Shown: positions 23,501-30,910 of the stretch, one piece after another | Numbering within the stretch: position 1 is the first letter of the stretch | Layout: each line of letters starts with the position of its first letter | NCBI GenBank assembly: GCA_900551945.1 | Contig: URYE01000020.1 | Location: 1 to 35,215, forward strand | Source: an uncultured Eubacterium sp. | Lineage (GTDB): Bacteria; Bacillota; Clostridia; Lachnospirales; Lachnospiraceae | Direction of reading: 5' to 3' | DNA: 35,215 nt | Program-made: the position numbers and the translations under genes | The notes under the pieces: generated by a model | Told to the model about the DNA's origin: nothing | The model's database searches: none | What the model saw: only the letters and a program-made list of their open reading frames with translations

Positions 23501-24850
23501 ATGGCATTCGATAATCTATCAGATAAATTACAGAATATATTTAAGAACCTTCGTGGAAAGGGACGTCTGTCAGAAGCAGATGTTAAGCTGGCATTGAAGG
23601 AAGTTAAGATGGCTTTACTTGAAGCCGATGTTAATTTTAAGGTTGTTAAGAAGTTTGTAAAATCAGTTGAAGAAAGAGCTATAGGTCAGGACGTTATGCA
23701 GAGTCTTACTCCTGGTCAGATGGTTATTAAGATAGTTAATGAAGAAATGGTTTCATTAATGGGTTCTGAAACTACTGAGATAGCTATTAAGTCTGGCGGT
23801 GAGATTACCGTTATTATGATGGCTGGTTTACAAGGTGCTGGTAAGACAACAACAACAGCAAAGCTTGCTGGTAAGTTTAAGTCAAAGGGTAAGAAGCCAT
23901 TACTTGTTGCCTGCGATGTGTACAGACCTGCGGCTGTTGAACAGCTTAAAATTAATGGAGAAAAGCAGGGCGTTGAAGTATTTTCAATGGGTACAAGCAA
24001 TAGTCCTGTTGATATAGCTAAAGCAGCTATTAATCATGCTAAGAATAATAATTTTAATATTGTTATTTTAGATACAGCTGGTCGTCTTCATATTGATGAA
24101 GATATGATGGTAGAGCTTGAAAATATCAAGCAAGCTGTTGAAGTTGACCAGACAATACTCGTAGTTGATGCTATGACAGGTCAAGATGCTGTTAATGTTG
24201 CATCTACCTTTGATGAAAAGATTGGCATTGACGGAGTAATCCTTACTAAGCTTGATGGTGATACAAGAGGTGGTGCTGCTCTTTCAATTAAAGCAGTTAC
24301 AGGAAAGCCTATTCTTTATGTTGGTATGGGTGAGAAGTTATCAGACCTTGAACAGTTCTATCCAGATAGAATGGCATCAAGAATACTTGGTATGGGAGAT
24401 GTGCTTACACTTATTGAAAAAGCAGAAGCACAGATTGATGAACAAAAGGCAAAAGAAATGGAACAAAAGCTTAAAAAAGCTGAGTTTGATTTCAATGATT
24501 TCCTTGAGTATATGGGACAGATTAAGAATATGGGCGGCATCGGTTCAATTCTTGACATGTTACCAGGAATGGGGCTAAGTTCTCAAATGAAGAATATGGC
24601 AGTTCCAGATGATGCAGAAGCCAATCTTAAGAGAACAGAAGCTATTATTTATTCAATGACTGCGAAGGAACGTAGTCATCCGGAAATACTTAATCCTTCA
24701 AGAAAGAATAGAATTGCTAAGGGAGCAGGCGTTGACATAAGTGAAGTCAATAGACTTGTTAAGCAGTTTGAGCAAATGAAGAAGATGATGAAGCAGATGC
24801 CGGGAATGATGAAAGGTGCTAAGAAGGGACGTTTTAAACTTCCTTTTTAA
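23501..24850 (+). CDS. ffh: Signal recognition particle protein Ffh (SRP54)
   Basis: A 449-residue GTPase that binds signal peptides at the ribosome with the SRP RNA and docks to FtsY. The N domain (1-90) starts MAFDNLSDKLQNIFKNLRGKGRLSEADV. The G domain has P-loop GLQGAGKTTTTAKL (109-122), DVYRPAA, DTAGR, TKLDGDTRGGAALS and GMGEKLSDLE. The methionine-rich M domain follows (about 300-449), with SMTAKERSHPEILNPSRKNRIAKGAG for SRP RNA binding and a Met-rich tail. Full length. The short-repeat tail KKMMKQMPGMMKG is typical. Confidence 0.98.
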   Translation: MAFDNLSDKLQNIFKNLRGKGRLSEADVKLALKEVKMALLEADVNFKVVKKFVKSVEERAIGQDVMQSLTPGQMVIKIVNEEMVSLMGSETTEIAIKSGGEITVIMMAGLQGAGKTTTTAKLAGKFKSKGKKPLLVACDVYRPAAVEQLKINGEKQGVEVFSMGTSNSPVDIAKAAINHAKNNNFNIVILDTAGRLHIDEDMMVELENIKQAVEVDQTILVVDAMTGQDAVNVASTFDEKIGIDGVILTKLDGDTRGGAALSIKAVTGKPILYVGMGEKLSDLEQFYPDRMASRILGMGDVLTLIEKAEAQIDEQKAKEMEQKLKKAEFDFNDFLEYMGQIKNMGGIGSILDMLPGMGLSSQMKNMAVPDDAEANLKRTEAIIYSMTAKERSHPEILNPSRKNRIAKGAGVDISEVNRLVKQFEQMKKMMKQMPGMMKGAKKGRFKLPF

Positions 24851-24892
24851 CATATATCTTAGTTTAGAATTTTTTAGGAGGTGAAAGGTAAA

Positions 24893-25138
24893 ATGGCAGT
24901 TAAAATTAGATTAAAGAGATTAGGTGAGAAAAAGTCTCCTTTCTATAGAGTAATCGTTGCTGATTCAAGATCACCAAGAAATGGTAGATTTATTGAAGAA
25001 ATCGGTACTTACGACCCTAATTATGACCCATGTAAGCTTAATATTGATGCTGAACTTGCTAAGAAGTGGTTAGCAAATGGAGCACAGCCTACAGAAGTAG
25101 TTGCTAAGCTTTTCAAGGTAGCTGGTATTGAAAAGTAA
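24893..25138 (+). CDS. rpsP: 30S ribosomal protein bS16
   Basis: An 81-residue bS16, part of the body of the 30S subunit. ATG 24893 gives the canonical start [11 protein letters not shown] and stands 10 bases after AGGAGG; an in-frame GTG at 24881 lies in the ribosome site. [31 protein letters not shown] is the family signature. It follows ffh after 42 bases and is followed by khpA, as in most Firmicutes. Confidence 0.98.
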   Translation: MAVKIRLKRLGEKKSPFYRVIVADSRSPRNGRFIEEIGTYDPNYDPCKLNIDAELAKKWLANGAQPTEVVAKLFKVAGIEK

Positions 25139-25158
25139 ACTATTGGAGGTATTTATCT

Positions 25159-25389
25159 ATGAAAGAATTAGTTGAAATTATTGCTAAGGCATTAGTTGAT
25201 AATCCAGATGAAGTTGTTGTAACTGAAACTGAAAAAGATAAAGCCATAATAGTTGACTTAAAGGTTGCCGCATCTGATATGGGTAAGGTAATCGGAAAAT
25301 CAGGCAGAATTGCTAAGTCAATTAGATCAGTTGTTTCCGCAGCTGCATCAAAGACTAACAAAAATGTCATAGTTGAAATTAATAACTAA
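25159..25389 (+). CDS. khpA: KH-domain RNA-binding protein KhpA
   Basis: A 76-residue single-KH-domain protein (YlqC/KhpA), an RNA chaperone that in Gram-positive bacteria pairs with KhpB/Jag and affects cell division and elongation. The RNA-binding GxxG loop is in MGKVIGKSGRIAKSIR. The ribosome site GGAGG is just upstream. The order rpsP-khpA-rimM is conserved. An intrinsic terminator follows directly. Confidence 0.96.
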   Translation: MKELVEIIAKALVDNPDEVVVTETEKDKAIIVDLKVAASDMGKVIGKSGRIAKSIRSVVSAAASKTNKNVIVEINN

Positions 25390-25392
25390 AAA

Positions 25393-25429
25393 GGTCTGGC
25401 ACATCGAAAGATTGTGTCAGCTTTTTTTA
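25393..25429 (+). terminator. Intrinsic terminator or attenuator between khpA and rimM
   Basis: TCTGGCACA (25395-25403) pairs with TGTGTCAGC (25412-25420), with one T-G pair, then a run of seven T. It should end or weaken the ffh-rpsP-khpA transcript before rimM, which starts at 25468. I see no clear promoter in the 38 bases between, so partial read-through may feed rimM. Confidence 0.75.
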
Positions 25430-25467
25430 TGTTAATATATAAAAAGATTTAAGAATATGAGGTATGT

Positions 25468-25986
25468 ATGGAAGATTTATTGAGAGTTGGTGTTATAACA
25501 CAGACACATGGTATTCGTGGAGAAGTTAAGGTATTTCCTACAACTGACGACCCAATGAGATTTAAAAAACTCAAAGCTTGTGTTATTCAGCTTAAAAGAG
25601 AAACTGTACAACTTGAAGTGCAGTCTGTTAAGTTTTTTAAGCAGTATGTTATCCTTAAGTTTAAGGGTTATGATAATATTAATGATATAGAACAGTTTGT
25701 AAAAAAGGATTTAATGGTTACTAGAGATAATGCTGTAAAGTGTGAGCCAGGAGAGTATTTTATATGTGACCTTATTGGTTTAAAGGTTGTAACTGATGAT
25801 GGAAAAGAACTTGGTACACTTACAGAAGTTCTTGAAACAGGAGCTAATAATGTATATGAAGTAACTACTACAAATGGTAAGCAAGTGTTAATTCCTGTAA
25901 TTGATGAGTGTATATTAGCTCACGATATGGAAGCTAAAACAGTTACAGTACATCTTTTAGATGGCTTGCTTGAGCTTAATAATTAA
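25468..25986 (+). CDS. rimM: 16S rRNA processing protein RimM
   Basis: A 172-residue assembly factor for the 30S head that binds uS19 and helps 16S maturation. The N-terminal RimM domain starts LLRVGVITQTHGIRGEVKVFPTTDDPMRF. The C-terminal PRC-barrel domain has GEYFICDLIGLKVVTDDGKELG and ends IPVIDECILAHDMEAKTVTVHLLDGLLEL. Full length. In nearly all Firmicutes the next gene is trmD; here an unrelated membrane protein gene overlaps or abuts its end. Confidence 0.97.
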   Translation: MEDLLRVGVITQTHGIRGEVKVFPTTDDPMRFKKLKACVIQLKRETVQLEVQSVKFFKQYVILKFKGYDNINDIEQFVKKDLMVTRDNAVKCEPGEYFICDLIGLKVVTDDGKELGTLTEVLETGANNVYEVTTTNGKQVLIPVIDECILAHDMEAKTVTVHLLDGLLELNN

Positions 25987-25987
25987 A

Positions 25988-26623
25988 ATGTTAAAGCGAA
26001 TTTTAGGTGTATTTACAACAATATTTGCAATCACATATTTTGTAATGGCATTTAGTGAAGAATATTCAAATGAATTAGTGGTATTAATTTTTTTGGGTAT
26101 ACTAATGACTATTTTTACAATATTGCTTTTTAAACCTACAGAAAAAGACAAGCAAAAAAGGCTTGAGAAAATGAAAAAGCATGAAGAAAATCTAAAAACT
26201 TGCAAAATGAAACATATAAATGGCTTACCTATTGCAGAAGATGTAGTATGTAATATTAAGTCAGAGAATGATAAGTTTATTTTTTCATTTGGAAATATGA
26301 ATTTTGAACTTGAAAAAGCTAAAATTATTGATATGTGTATAAAAAAAGATGTAGAAATACAGCAACAATACGTTTCTAGTACTGGCGGTGCTATTGTTGG
26401 TGCTGCACTTTTTGGAACACTTGGAGCAGTAATTGGAGGTAGAGCCAAAAAGAAAACAGTTAAAAATGAAGTGTATGAGTATTTTATCATCACATATAAA
26501 TCACCGGAGATTAAATATATCTGTTTTGAATTAACAGGTTATAGGAATAGCAAACAATCCGCACAAAGTTATATAAATGAATTTAAGGATAGACACGTTT
26601 CACAAACTACTTATCAGTTGTAA
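25988..26623 (+). CDS. Uncharacterised membrane protein with glycine-zipper segment (trmD position)
   Basis: I do not recognise a characterised family. ATG 25988 lies one base after the rimM stop; an alternative ATG at 25961 overlaps rimM by 26 bases. Neither has a clear ribosome site, so translation is probably coupled to rimM. From 25988 the protein is 211 residues: two hydrophobic helices (about 4-20 and 29-47), a charged linker, then a soluble part. The soluble part includes a Gly/Ala-rich stretch, STGGAIVGAALFGTLGAVIGG (about 134-154), and the basic KKKTV after it. Similar glycine-zipper segments occur in membrane-associated proteins with PH-like domains, but no function follows from that. 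It stands where trmD is expected. Confidence 0.7.
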   Translation: MLKRILGVFTTIFAITYFVMAFSEEYSNELVVLIFLGILMTIFTILLFKPTEKDKQKRLEKMKKHEENLKTCKMKHINGLPIAEDVVCNIKSENDKFIFSFGNMNFELEKAKIIDMCIKKDVEIQQQYVSSTGGAIVGAALFGTLGAVIGGRAKKKTVKNEVYEYFIITYKSPEIKYICFELTGYRNSKQSAQSYINEFKDRHVSQTTYQL

Positions 26624-26923
26624 TAATATATAATAAGTTGTAAATAATATTAGAAAAGACGGGGAAGTTTTATATCTTTCCCGTCTTAAAAAATAAGATG
26701 TTTCTTGGGTATAAAAATGTTCTAGTATAGCTATGGAAGATTGTACTTGTGATTTGATTTCTCTGTTATAGCCTTCGTTCATAGCATTTTTATAATTATT
26801 GTATGCCATAGTTGTTACAGAACGAATGTAGTTAATGGATACGGCTGATATAACAACAGCAACTACAATAGCGATGAGTGAATAAGAGATAATTAAAAAT
26901 TGTTGTAAACTTTTTCTTTTCAT
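26600..26923 (-). pseudogene. Chemotaxis-receptor (MCP) N-terminal remnant
   Basis: The frame opens well: minus-strand ribosome site GGAG before ATG at 26923, then MKRKSLQQFLIISYSL, a transmembrane helix (about 9-32) and the first part of a Cache-type sensor, NEGYNREIKSQVQSSIAILEHFY. This is the usual start of a clostridial methyl-accepting chemotaxis protein. After about 72 residues the similarity ends and the frame runs through a terminator hairpin to a chance stop at 26600. The rest of the sensor, HAMP and signalling domain (over 450 residues) is missing. I read it as a deletion that joined the receptor's 5' end to a terminator, perhaps its own. It is unlikely to signal. Confidence 0.65.
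26656..26687 (-). terminator. Hairpin terminator at the end of the MCP remnant
   Basis: AAGACGGGGAAG (26656-26667) pairs with CTTTCCCGTCTT (26676-26687), with one mismatch or bulge. On the minus strand TTTTC follows the stem; on the plus strand A-rich sequence follows. It also lies 33 bases after the plus-strand gene ending at 26623, so it may serve both. Confidence 0.65.
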
Positions 26924-27199
26924 AAGCTCCTATTTTCTAAGCGGCTTTTGTAAAAACAATAGTAGCTTCTTTTAATTGGTATAGTTTTAGAAAATAAAGA
27001 AAGCTATATTTATTATTTTACTAATAGAAAATTAAATCAATTGGTAAATATATGAAAAATCATAAAAAGTGAGAGGTTCAATAAATACTTATTTGATTTT
27101 GTGACTTAATGGCGATTAGCATAGTAATATTATACTATAAGTTATGGCTAAATTGAAAATATGAATTATATTTATAAAAGTTGACTTATTAATAATTCA

Positions 27200-27227
27200 T
27201 TGCAATATATTAAAAATAATGTATAAT
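27200..27227 (+). promoter_or_regulatory. Putative promoter in a 459-bp gene-free stretch
   Basis: TTGCAA (27200-27205), 16-base spacer, TATAAT (27222-27227), about 150 bases before the gene at 27383. Apart from this, 26924-27382 is very AT-rich and I see no gene, tRNA or clear hairpin in it. Confidence 0.45.
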
Positions 27228-27382
27228 TATAAACATGAAAACATACATATTTAACATTATAAAGATAAGTCCTTAACTTTTATGTATAATATTGGTTGGA
27301 ATTAAGTTTTGTTTATATTAGGATTACGCTTTCTTAAAATAATATTGTGTTTTCAAAATTATAAAATATAGGGAGGTATGGT

Positions 27383-27778
27383 ATGCCAATTACTAAAAGA
27401 AATCTAGCAACTTGTATTATTTTGTCAATTGTAACTTGTGGTATATATAGTTTATATTGGTTTATAGTTGTTACAGATGATGCTAAGAATGTGTCTAATG
27501 ACGTAGAAGGAGCGAGTGGTGGAACAGCTCTTTTATTATCAATTATAACTTGTAATATTTATGGTTTTTATTGGGCTTACAAGCAAGGAGAAAGACTTGA
27601 CAATGCAAGATATATGAGAGGAATGGCAGGTGGTGGCAATTCTAATATACTCTTTTTACTACTTCAAATATTTGGACTTGGAATTGTTAATTATATAATT
27701 ATGCAGGACATACTTAATAAGATTAGTGACTATGACCAGCAGATGATGAATGGCAATAAAGGACCTGTTATTTTTTAA
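27383..27778 (+). CDS. DUF4234-like small membrane protein
   Basis: A 131-residue integral membrane protein with ribosome site GGGAGG. It begins PITKRNLATCIILSIVTCGIYSLYWFIV and repeats a similar pattern, LLLSIITCNIYGFYWAYKQGERL, at about 50-72: two 'TCxIYxxYW' segments each within a membrane helix. A third helix lies near 90-110. This internal duplication of ILSIVTCGIYxLYW is the signature of the DUF4234 family, common in gut Firmicutes; no function is known. It sits with the glycine-zipper protein in the place of trmD. Confidence 0.75.
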   Translation: MPITKRNLATCIILSIVTCGIYSLYWFIVVTDDAKNVSNDVEGASGGTALLLSIITCNIYGFYWAYKQGERLDNARYMRGMAGGGNSNILFLLLQIFGLGIVNYIIMQDILNKISDYDQQMMNGNKGPVIF

Positions 27779-27860
27779 GTAATATTAATATTAAGCTTAG
27801 AATTATAAGTTAGAAATAAGCTAAGAATATTAAAATATAAAAATTTAAGAAAAATAGTGC

Positions 27861-27889
27861 TTGCATTTTATTAGTATATATGATATCAT
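27861..27889 (+). promoter_or_regulatory. Promoter of rplS
   Basis: TTGCAT (27861-27866), 17-base spacer, TATCAT (27884-27889). This gives rplS its own start of transcription, independent of rimM, with a leader of about 70 bases. Confidence 0.6.
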
Positions 27890-27895
27890 AAATGA

Positions 27896-27960
27896 GTTGT
27901 GAAAAAGAGACGGTCCTCTGTTACAGCAGATGTATTAAGAACGTCCGAATATTAAGGAGG
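27896..27960 (+). promoter_or_regulatory. rplS leader, probable L19 autoregulatory RNA
   Basis: The leader holds GACGGTCCTCTG (27910-27921) and AACGTCCGAATA (27940-27951): GACG can pair with CGTC to close a stem that contains a small inner hairpin, TCTG/CAGA. This looks like the L19 leader described upstream of rplS in Firmicutes, at which bL19 is thought to repress its own synthesis. The assignment is from memory of that family's layout; a covariance search would settle it. The ribosome site AAGGAGG follows at once, so folding could mask it. Confidence 0.55.
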
Positions 27961-27966
27961 TCACAC

Positions 27967-28314
27967 ATGAACGATATTATTAAAAACATTGAAAATGCAC
28001 AGATGAAGGCTGAAGTGCCACAGTTTAACGTAGGTGATACAGTAAGAGTATCAGCTAAGATTAAGGAAGGTAACCGTGAAAGAACTCAGGTTTTTGAAGG
28101 TACAGTATTAAAGAAGCAGGGTACAGGCGTTCGTGCTACATTTACAGTAAGAAAGATTTCTAATGGCGTAGGTGTTGAAAAGACATGGCCATTACATTCA
28201 CCTATCGTAGAAAAGGTTGATGTTGTAAGACGTGGTAAAGTAAGACGTGCTAAGCTTAACTATTTACGTTCAAGAGTAGGTAAGGCTGCTAAGGTTAAAG
28301 AATTAGTTAGATAA
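27967..28314 (+). CDS. rplS: 50S ribosomal protein bL19
   Basis: A 115-residue bL19, which lies at the 30S-50S interface. ATG 27967 follows AAGGAGGTC; an in-frame upstream ATG at 27892 falls in the leader RNA. Signature segments are [30 protein letters not shown] (about 19-48), [19 protein letters not shown] and the basic [24 protein letters not shown]. Full length. Confidence 0.98.
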   Translation: MNDIIKNIENAQMKAEVPQFNVGDTVRVSAKIKEGNRERTQVFEGTVLKKQGTGVRATFTVRKISNGVGVEKTWPLHSPIVEKVDVVRRGKVRRAKLNYLRSRVGKAAKVKELVR

Positions 28315-28351
28315 TTAAGTGATTTTCATTTAATAATTTATTTATAGAAAT

Positions 28352-28396
28352 GGCTGTTGTATTAAGTATAATTTTCTTAATATAACAGCCGTTTTT
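28352..28396 (+). terminator. Intrinsic terminator after rplS
   Basis: GGCTGTTGTATTAAG (28352-28366) pairs with CTTAATATAACAGCC (28376-28390), followed by GTTTTTATTT. A 15-bp stem with one mismatch. It separates rplS from lepB. Confidence 0.85.
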
Positions 28397-28525
28397 ATTT
28401 ACACAGACAATGAGTAAAATTATGTGTTTACATAAGAACTTGGCGACTGTTGCGACAACTTGCAAAACACGCAGAACAAGTTTATTATAGTTTATAAAAA
28501 TTTAGAAAATAAAATATGTGAATAC

Positions 28526-28553
28526 TTGCAAGCATTTATATATATGTTATAAT
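28526..28553 (+). promoter_or_regulatory. Promoter of the lepB-rbgA-rnhB group
   Basis: TTGCAA (28526-28531), 16-base spacer, TATAAT (28548-28553), 41 bases before the lepB start. With the rplS terminator upstream, lepB begins a new transcript. Confidence 0.6.
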
Positions 28554-28594
28554 TAAACCGATTAAATCAGTTATTTATACAGTTAGGAGCAATC

Positions 28595-29155
28595 ATGGCT
28601 TTATTTCGTAGAAGATATGAAGAAAATACACAACTTTTAAGTATATTAAAGTTTATATCAGATGTATGTATTGTAATTGTATTTGCTTATGCGTTAGTAA
28701 CATTTACTTGTGATAGAACAACACTTAATGGTAATTCTATGGAAAGTTCAATTACAAGTGGTGATACTGTGCTTATTAATAAGATGGCATATACACTTAA
28801 AAGTCCTTCAAGATATTCTGTAATAGCATTTCAGTTACATAATACAGCAGGTTCAAAGATATATGTTAAGAGAGTTATAGGACTTCCGGGAGAAACAGTT
28901 CAGATTAAGAATGGTCATGTATACATAAATGGTGCATTGCTTGAAGATGACATTTCAGACCAGAATATTTTAACAGAAGGAATTGTAAAAAGTGAAGTTA
29001 CATTGGCAGATGACGAGTACTTTGTACTTGGCGATAGCCGTAATAATAGTGAAGATAGTAGATTTGCAAGTATAGGAATGATTAAAGAAGAAGATATACT
29101 AGGCTCAGCTTGGATGATATCAGCTCCATTTGACCATATTGGACTTGTAAAATAA
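28595..29155 (+). CDS. lepB: Signal peptidase I
   Basis: A 186-residue type I signal peptidase that cleaves signal peptides of exported proteins at the outer face of the membrane. A single N-terminal transmembrane helix (about 17-38) is followed by the Ser/Lys catalytic dyad: Ser48 in NGNSMESSI and Lys92 in YVKRVIGLPGE. The later family boxes are present: GDSRNNSEDSRFASIGMI. Length is normal for the Gram-positive type. It sits between rplS and rbgA as in B. subtilis-like clusters. Confidence 0.96.
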   Translation: MALFRRRYEENTQLLSILKFISDVCIVIVFAYALVTFTCDRTTLNGNSMESSITSGDTVLINKMAYTLKSPSRYSVIAFQLHNTAGSKIYVKRVIGLPGETVQIKNGHVYINGALLEDDISDQNILTEGIVKSEVTLADDEYFVLGDSRNNSEDSRFASIGMIKEEDILGSAWMISAPFDHIGLVK

Positions 29156-29182
29156 ATATAATATAAATTAAGTGAGGTTATT

Positions 29183-30028
29183 ATGAATTATCAGTGGTAT
29201 CCGGGACACATGACAAAGGCAAGAAGAATGATGGAGGAAAATATCAAGCTTATTGACCTTGTAATAGAAGTAGTAGACGCAAGAATTCCTATGAGCAGTC
29301 GTAATCCTGACATAGATAATCTTGCAAAAAATAAAGCAAGACTTATATTATTGAATAAATCGGACTTATCAGACGAAAGACTTAATGCAGTTTGGATAGA
29401 TTACTTTAAAAGTCAAGGCTTTTTTGTGTTAAAGATTAATTCAAGAACAGGTGCAGGTATTAAGCAAATTAATGCAACTGTAGCCGAGGCTTGTAAAGAA
29501 AAGATTGAAAGAGATAAAAAGAAAGGTATAATGAACCGTCCAGTACGAGCAATGGTTGTCGGAATACCTAATGTTGGTAAATCTACATTTATTAATTCTT
29601 ATGCAGGAAAGGCATGTGCAAAGACGGGCAATAAGCCGGGTGTTACTAAGGGCAAGCAGTGGATACGTCTTAATAAGAATATAGAGCTTTTAGACACTCC
29701 GGGTATACTTTGGCCTAAGTTTGACAATCAAGAGGTTGGAAAAAGACTTGCAATGATTGGCTCTATGAATGATGAAGTAATACATCTTGATGAACTTGCA
29801 CTTGATACAATCAAGTATATTATGCAGGCTTATCCTAATAATCTTAATGAGAGATATGGTGTTGATGAGAACCAAGAAGCACTTCAAATTATGGAAGAAA
29901 TCGCTGCAAAAAGAGGTTGTCTAAAAAGGGGCGGAATGGTTGACTATGAGAAAGCTGCTTTAATTATTATGGACGATTATAGAAGCGGAAGGTTAGGAAG
30001 AATAACACTAGAAAGCCCTGAGCAATAA
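29183..30028 (+). CDS. rbgA: Ribosome biogenesis GTPase RbgA (YlqF)
   Basis: A 281-residue circularly permuted GTPase needed for late 50S assembly. The G4 motif comes first (LLNKSDL, about 54-60), then G1 GIPNVGKSTF (about 129-138) and G3 LLDTPGIL, the permuted order of the YlqF family. It opens with the typical YQWYPGHMTKARRMMEENIKLIDLVIEVVDARIPMSSRNP. The C-terminal helical domain ends with GRLGRITLE. Ribosome site AGTGAGG; 27 bases after lepB. Confidence 0.97.
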   Translation: MNYQWYPGHMTKARRMMEENIKLIDLVIEVVDARIPMSSRNPDIDNLAKNKARLILLNKSDLSDERLNAVWIDYFKSQGFFVLKINSRTGAGIKQINATVAEACKEKIERDKKKGIMNRPVRAMVVGIPNVGKSTFINSYAGKACAKTGNKPGVTKGKQWIRLNKNIELLDTPGILWPKFDNQEVGKRLAMIGSMNDEVIHLDELALDTIKYIMQAYPNNLNERYGVDENQEALQIMEEIAAKRGCLKRGGMVDYEKAALIIMDDYRSGRLGRITLESPEQ

Positions 30029-30100
30029 ATCTGTTTTAAACTAATAATATTAGATTTATAAGGTGTTTAAGTAATCAAAACGAAAGGGTTATTTACAGAT

Positions 30101-30820
30101 ATGACAAGCATTGAGAATTTACAAAGACAAATTGAGTTAGGAATAGATGAGAATGGCAAATCTTTAACAAAGAAATGTATTTCAGAATTAAAAAGACAGT
30201 TAAAGCTTGAACTTGAAAAAGAAAGAGTTGAAGCTTTGTGTGAATATGAAAAGCAATATGATTATTGTAGTTATATTTGTGGAATAGATGAGGCGGGGAG
30301 AGGTCCACTTGCTGGCCCTGTTGTTGCAGGAGCTGTTGTACTTCCAAAGGATACAAGAATACTTTATATAAATGATTCAAAAAAGTTAAGCGAAAAAAGA
30401 CGAGAAGAACTTTTTGAAGTTATAAAAAAAGAAGCTATAAGTGTAGGAGTGGGTATTGCAACTCCACAGCGCATAGATGAGATTAATATTTTGCAAGCAA
30501 CTTATGAAGCTATGAGAATGGCTATAAGCAAGCTTAGTGTTAAGCCGGATGTTTTACTTAATGACGCAGTTACTATTCCAGAAGTTGATATACAGCAAGT
30601 GCCTATAATTAAAGGTGATGCTAAGAGCATGTCAATAGGTGCGGCGAGCATTATTGCAAAAGTGACAAGGGACCATATAATGTATGATTATGATAAGCAG
30701 TATCCAGAGTATGGCTTTGCAAAGCATAAAGGCTATGGAACGAAGCAGCATACAGATGCAATTCGCAAATATGGCGCTTGTCCTATACATAGAATGACAT
30801 TTTTAAAAAATATATTGTAA
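30101..30820 (+). CDS. rnhB: Ribonuclease HII
   Basis: A 239-residue enzyme that cuts RNA in RNA-DNA hybrids and removes misincorporated ribonucleotides. The catalytic acids are in CGIDEAGRGPLAGPVVAGAVVL (about 64-85; Asp and Glu of DEAGRG) and in DVLLNDAV (third Asp). Also seen are NDSKKLSEKRREELF and KGDAKSMSIGAASIIAKVTRD. The helical N-terminal extension of about 60 residues is typical of the Firmicutes form. The order rbgA-rnhB is conserved. Confidence 0.97.
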   Translation: MTSIENLQRQIELGIDENGKSLTKKCISELKRQLKLELEKERVEALCEYEKQYDYCSYICGIDEAGRGPLAGPVVAGAVVLPKDTRILYINDSKKLSEKRREELFEVIKKEAISVGVGIATPQRIDEINILQATYEAMRMAISKLSVKPDVLLNDAVTIPEVDIQQVPIIKGDAKSMSIGAASIIAKVTRDHIMYDYDKQYPEYGFAKHKGYGTKQHTDAIRKYGACPIHRMTFLKNIL

Positions 30821-30910
30821 GCTTATAATGTGAGTTTTCAAAGTTAAACTTCAACATAAGATGTATTGTAACAACTGATAAAATAAATATTTTAGTGGAG
30901 CGTGATATTT

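Noticed and set aside
27892..27966. N-terminal extension of bL19 from the ATG at 27892
   Set aside because: The segment overlaps the leader RNA; the canonical start at 27967 has AAGGAGG and matches family length.
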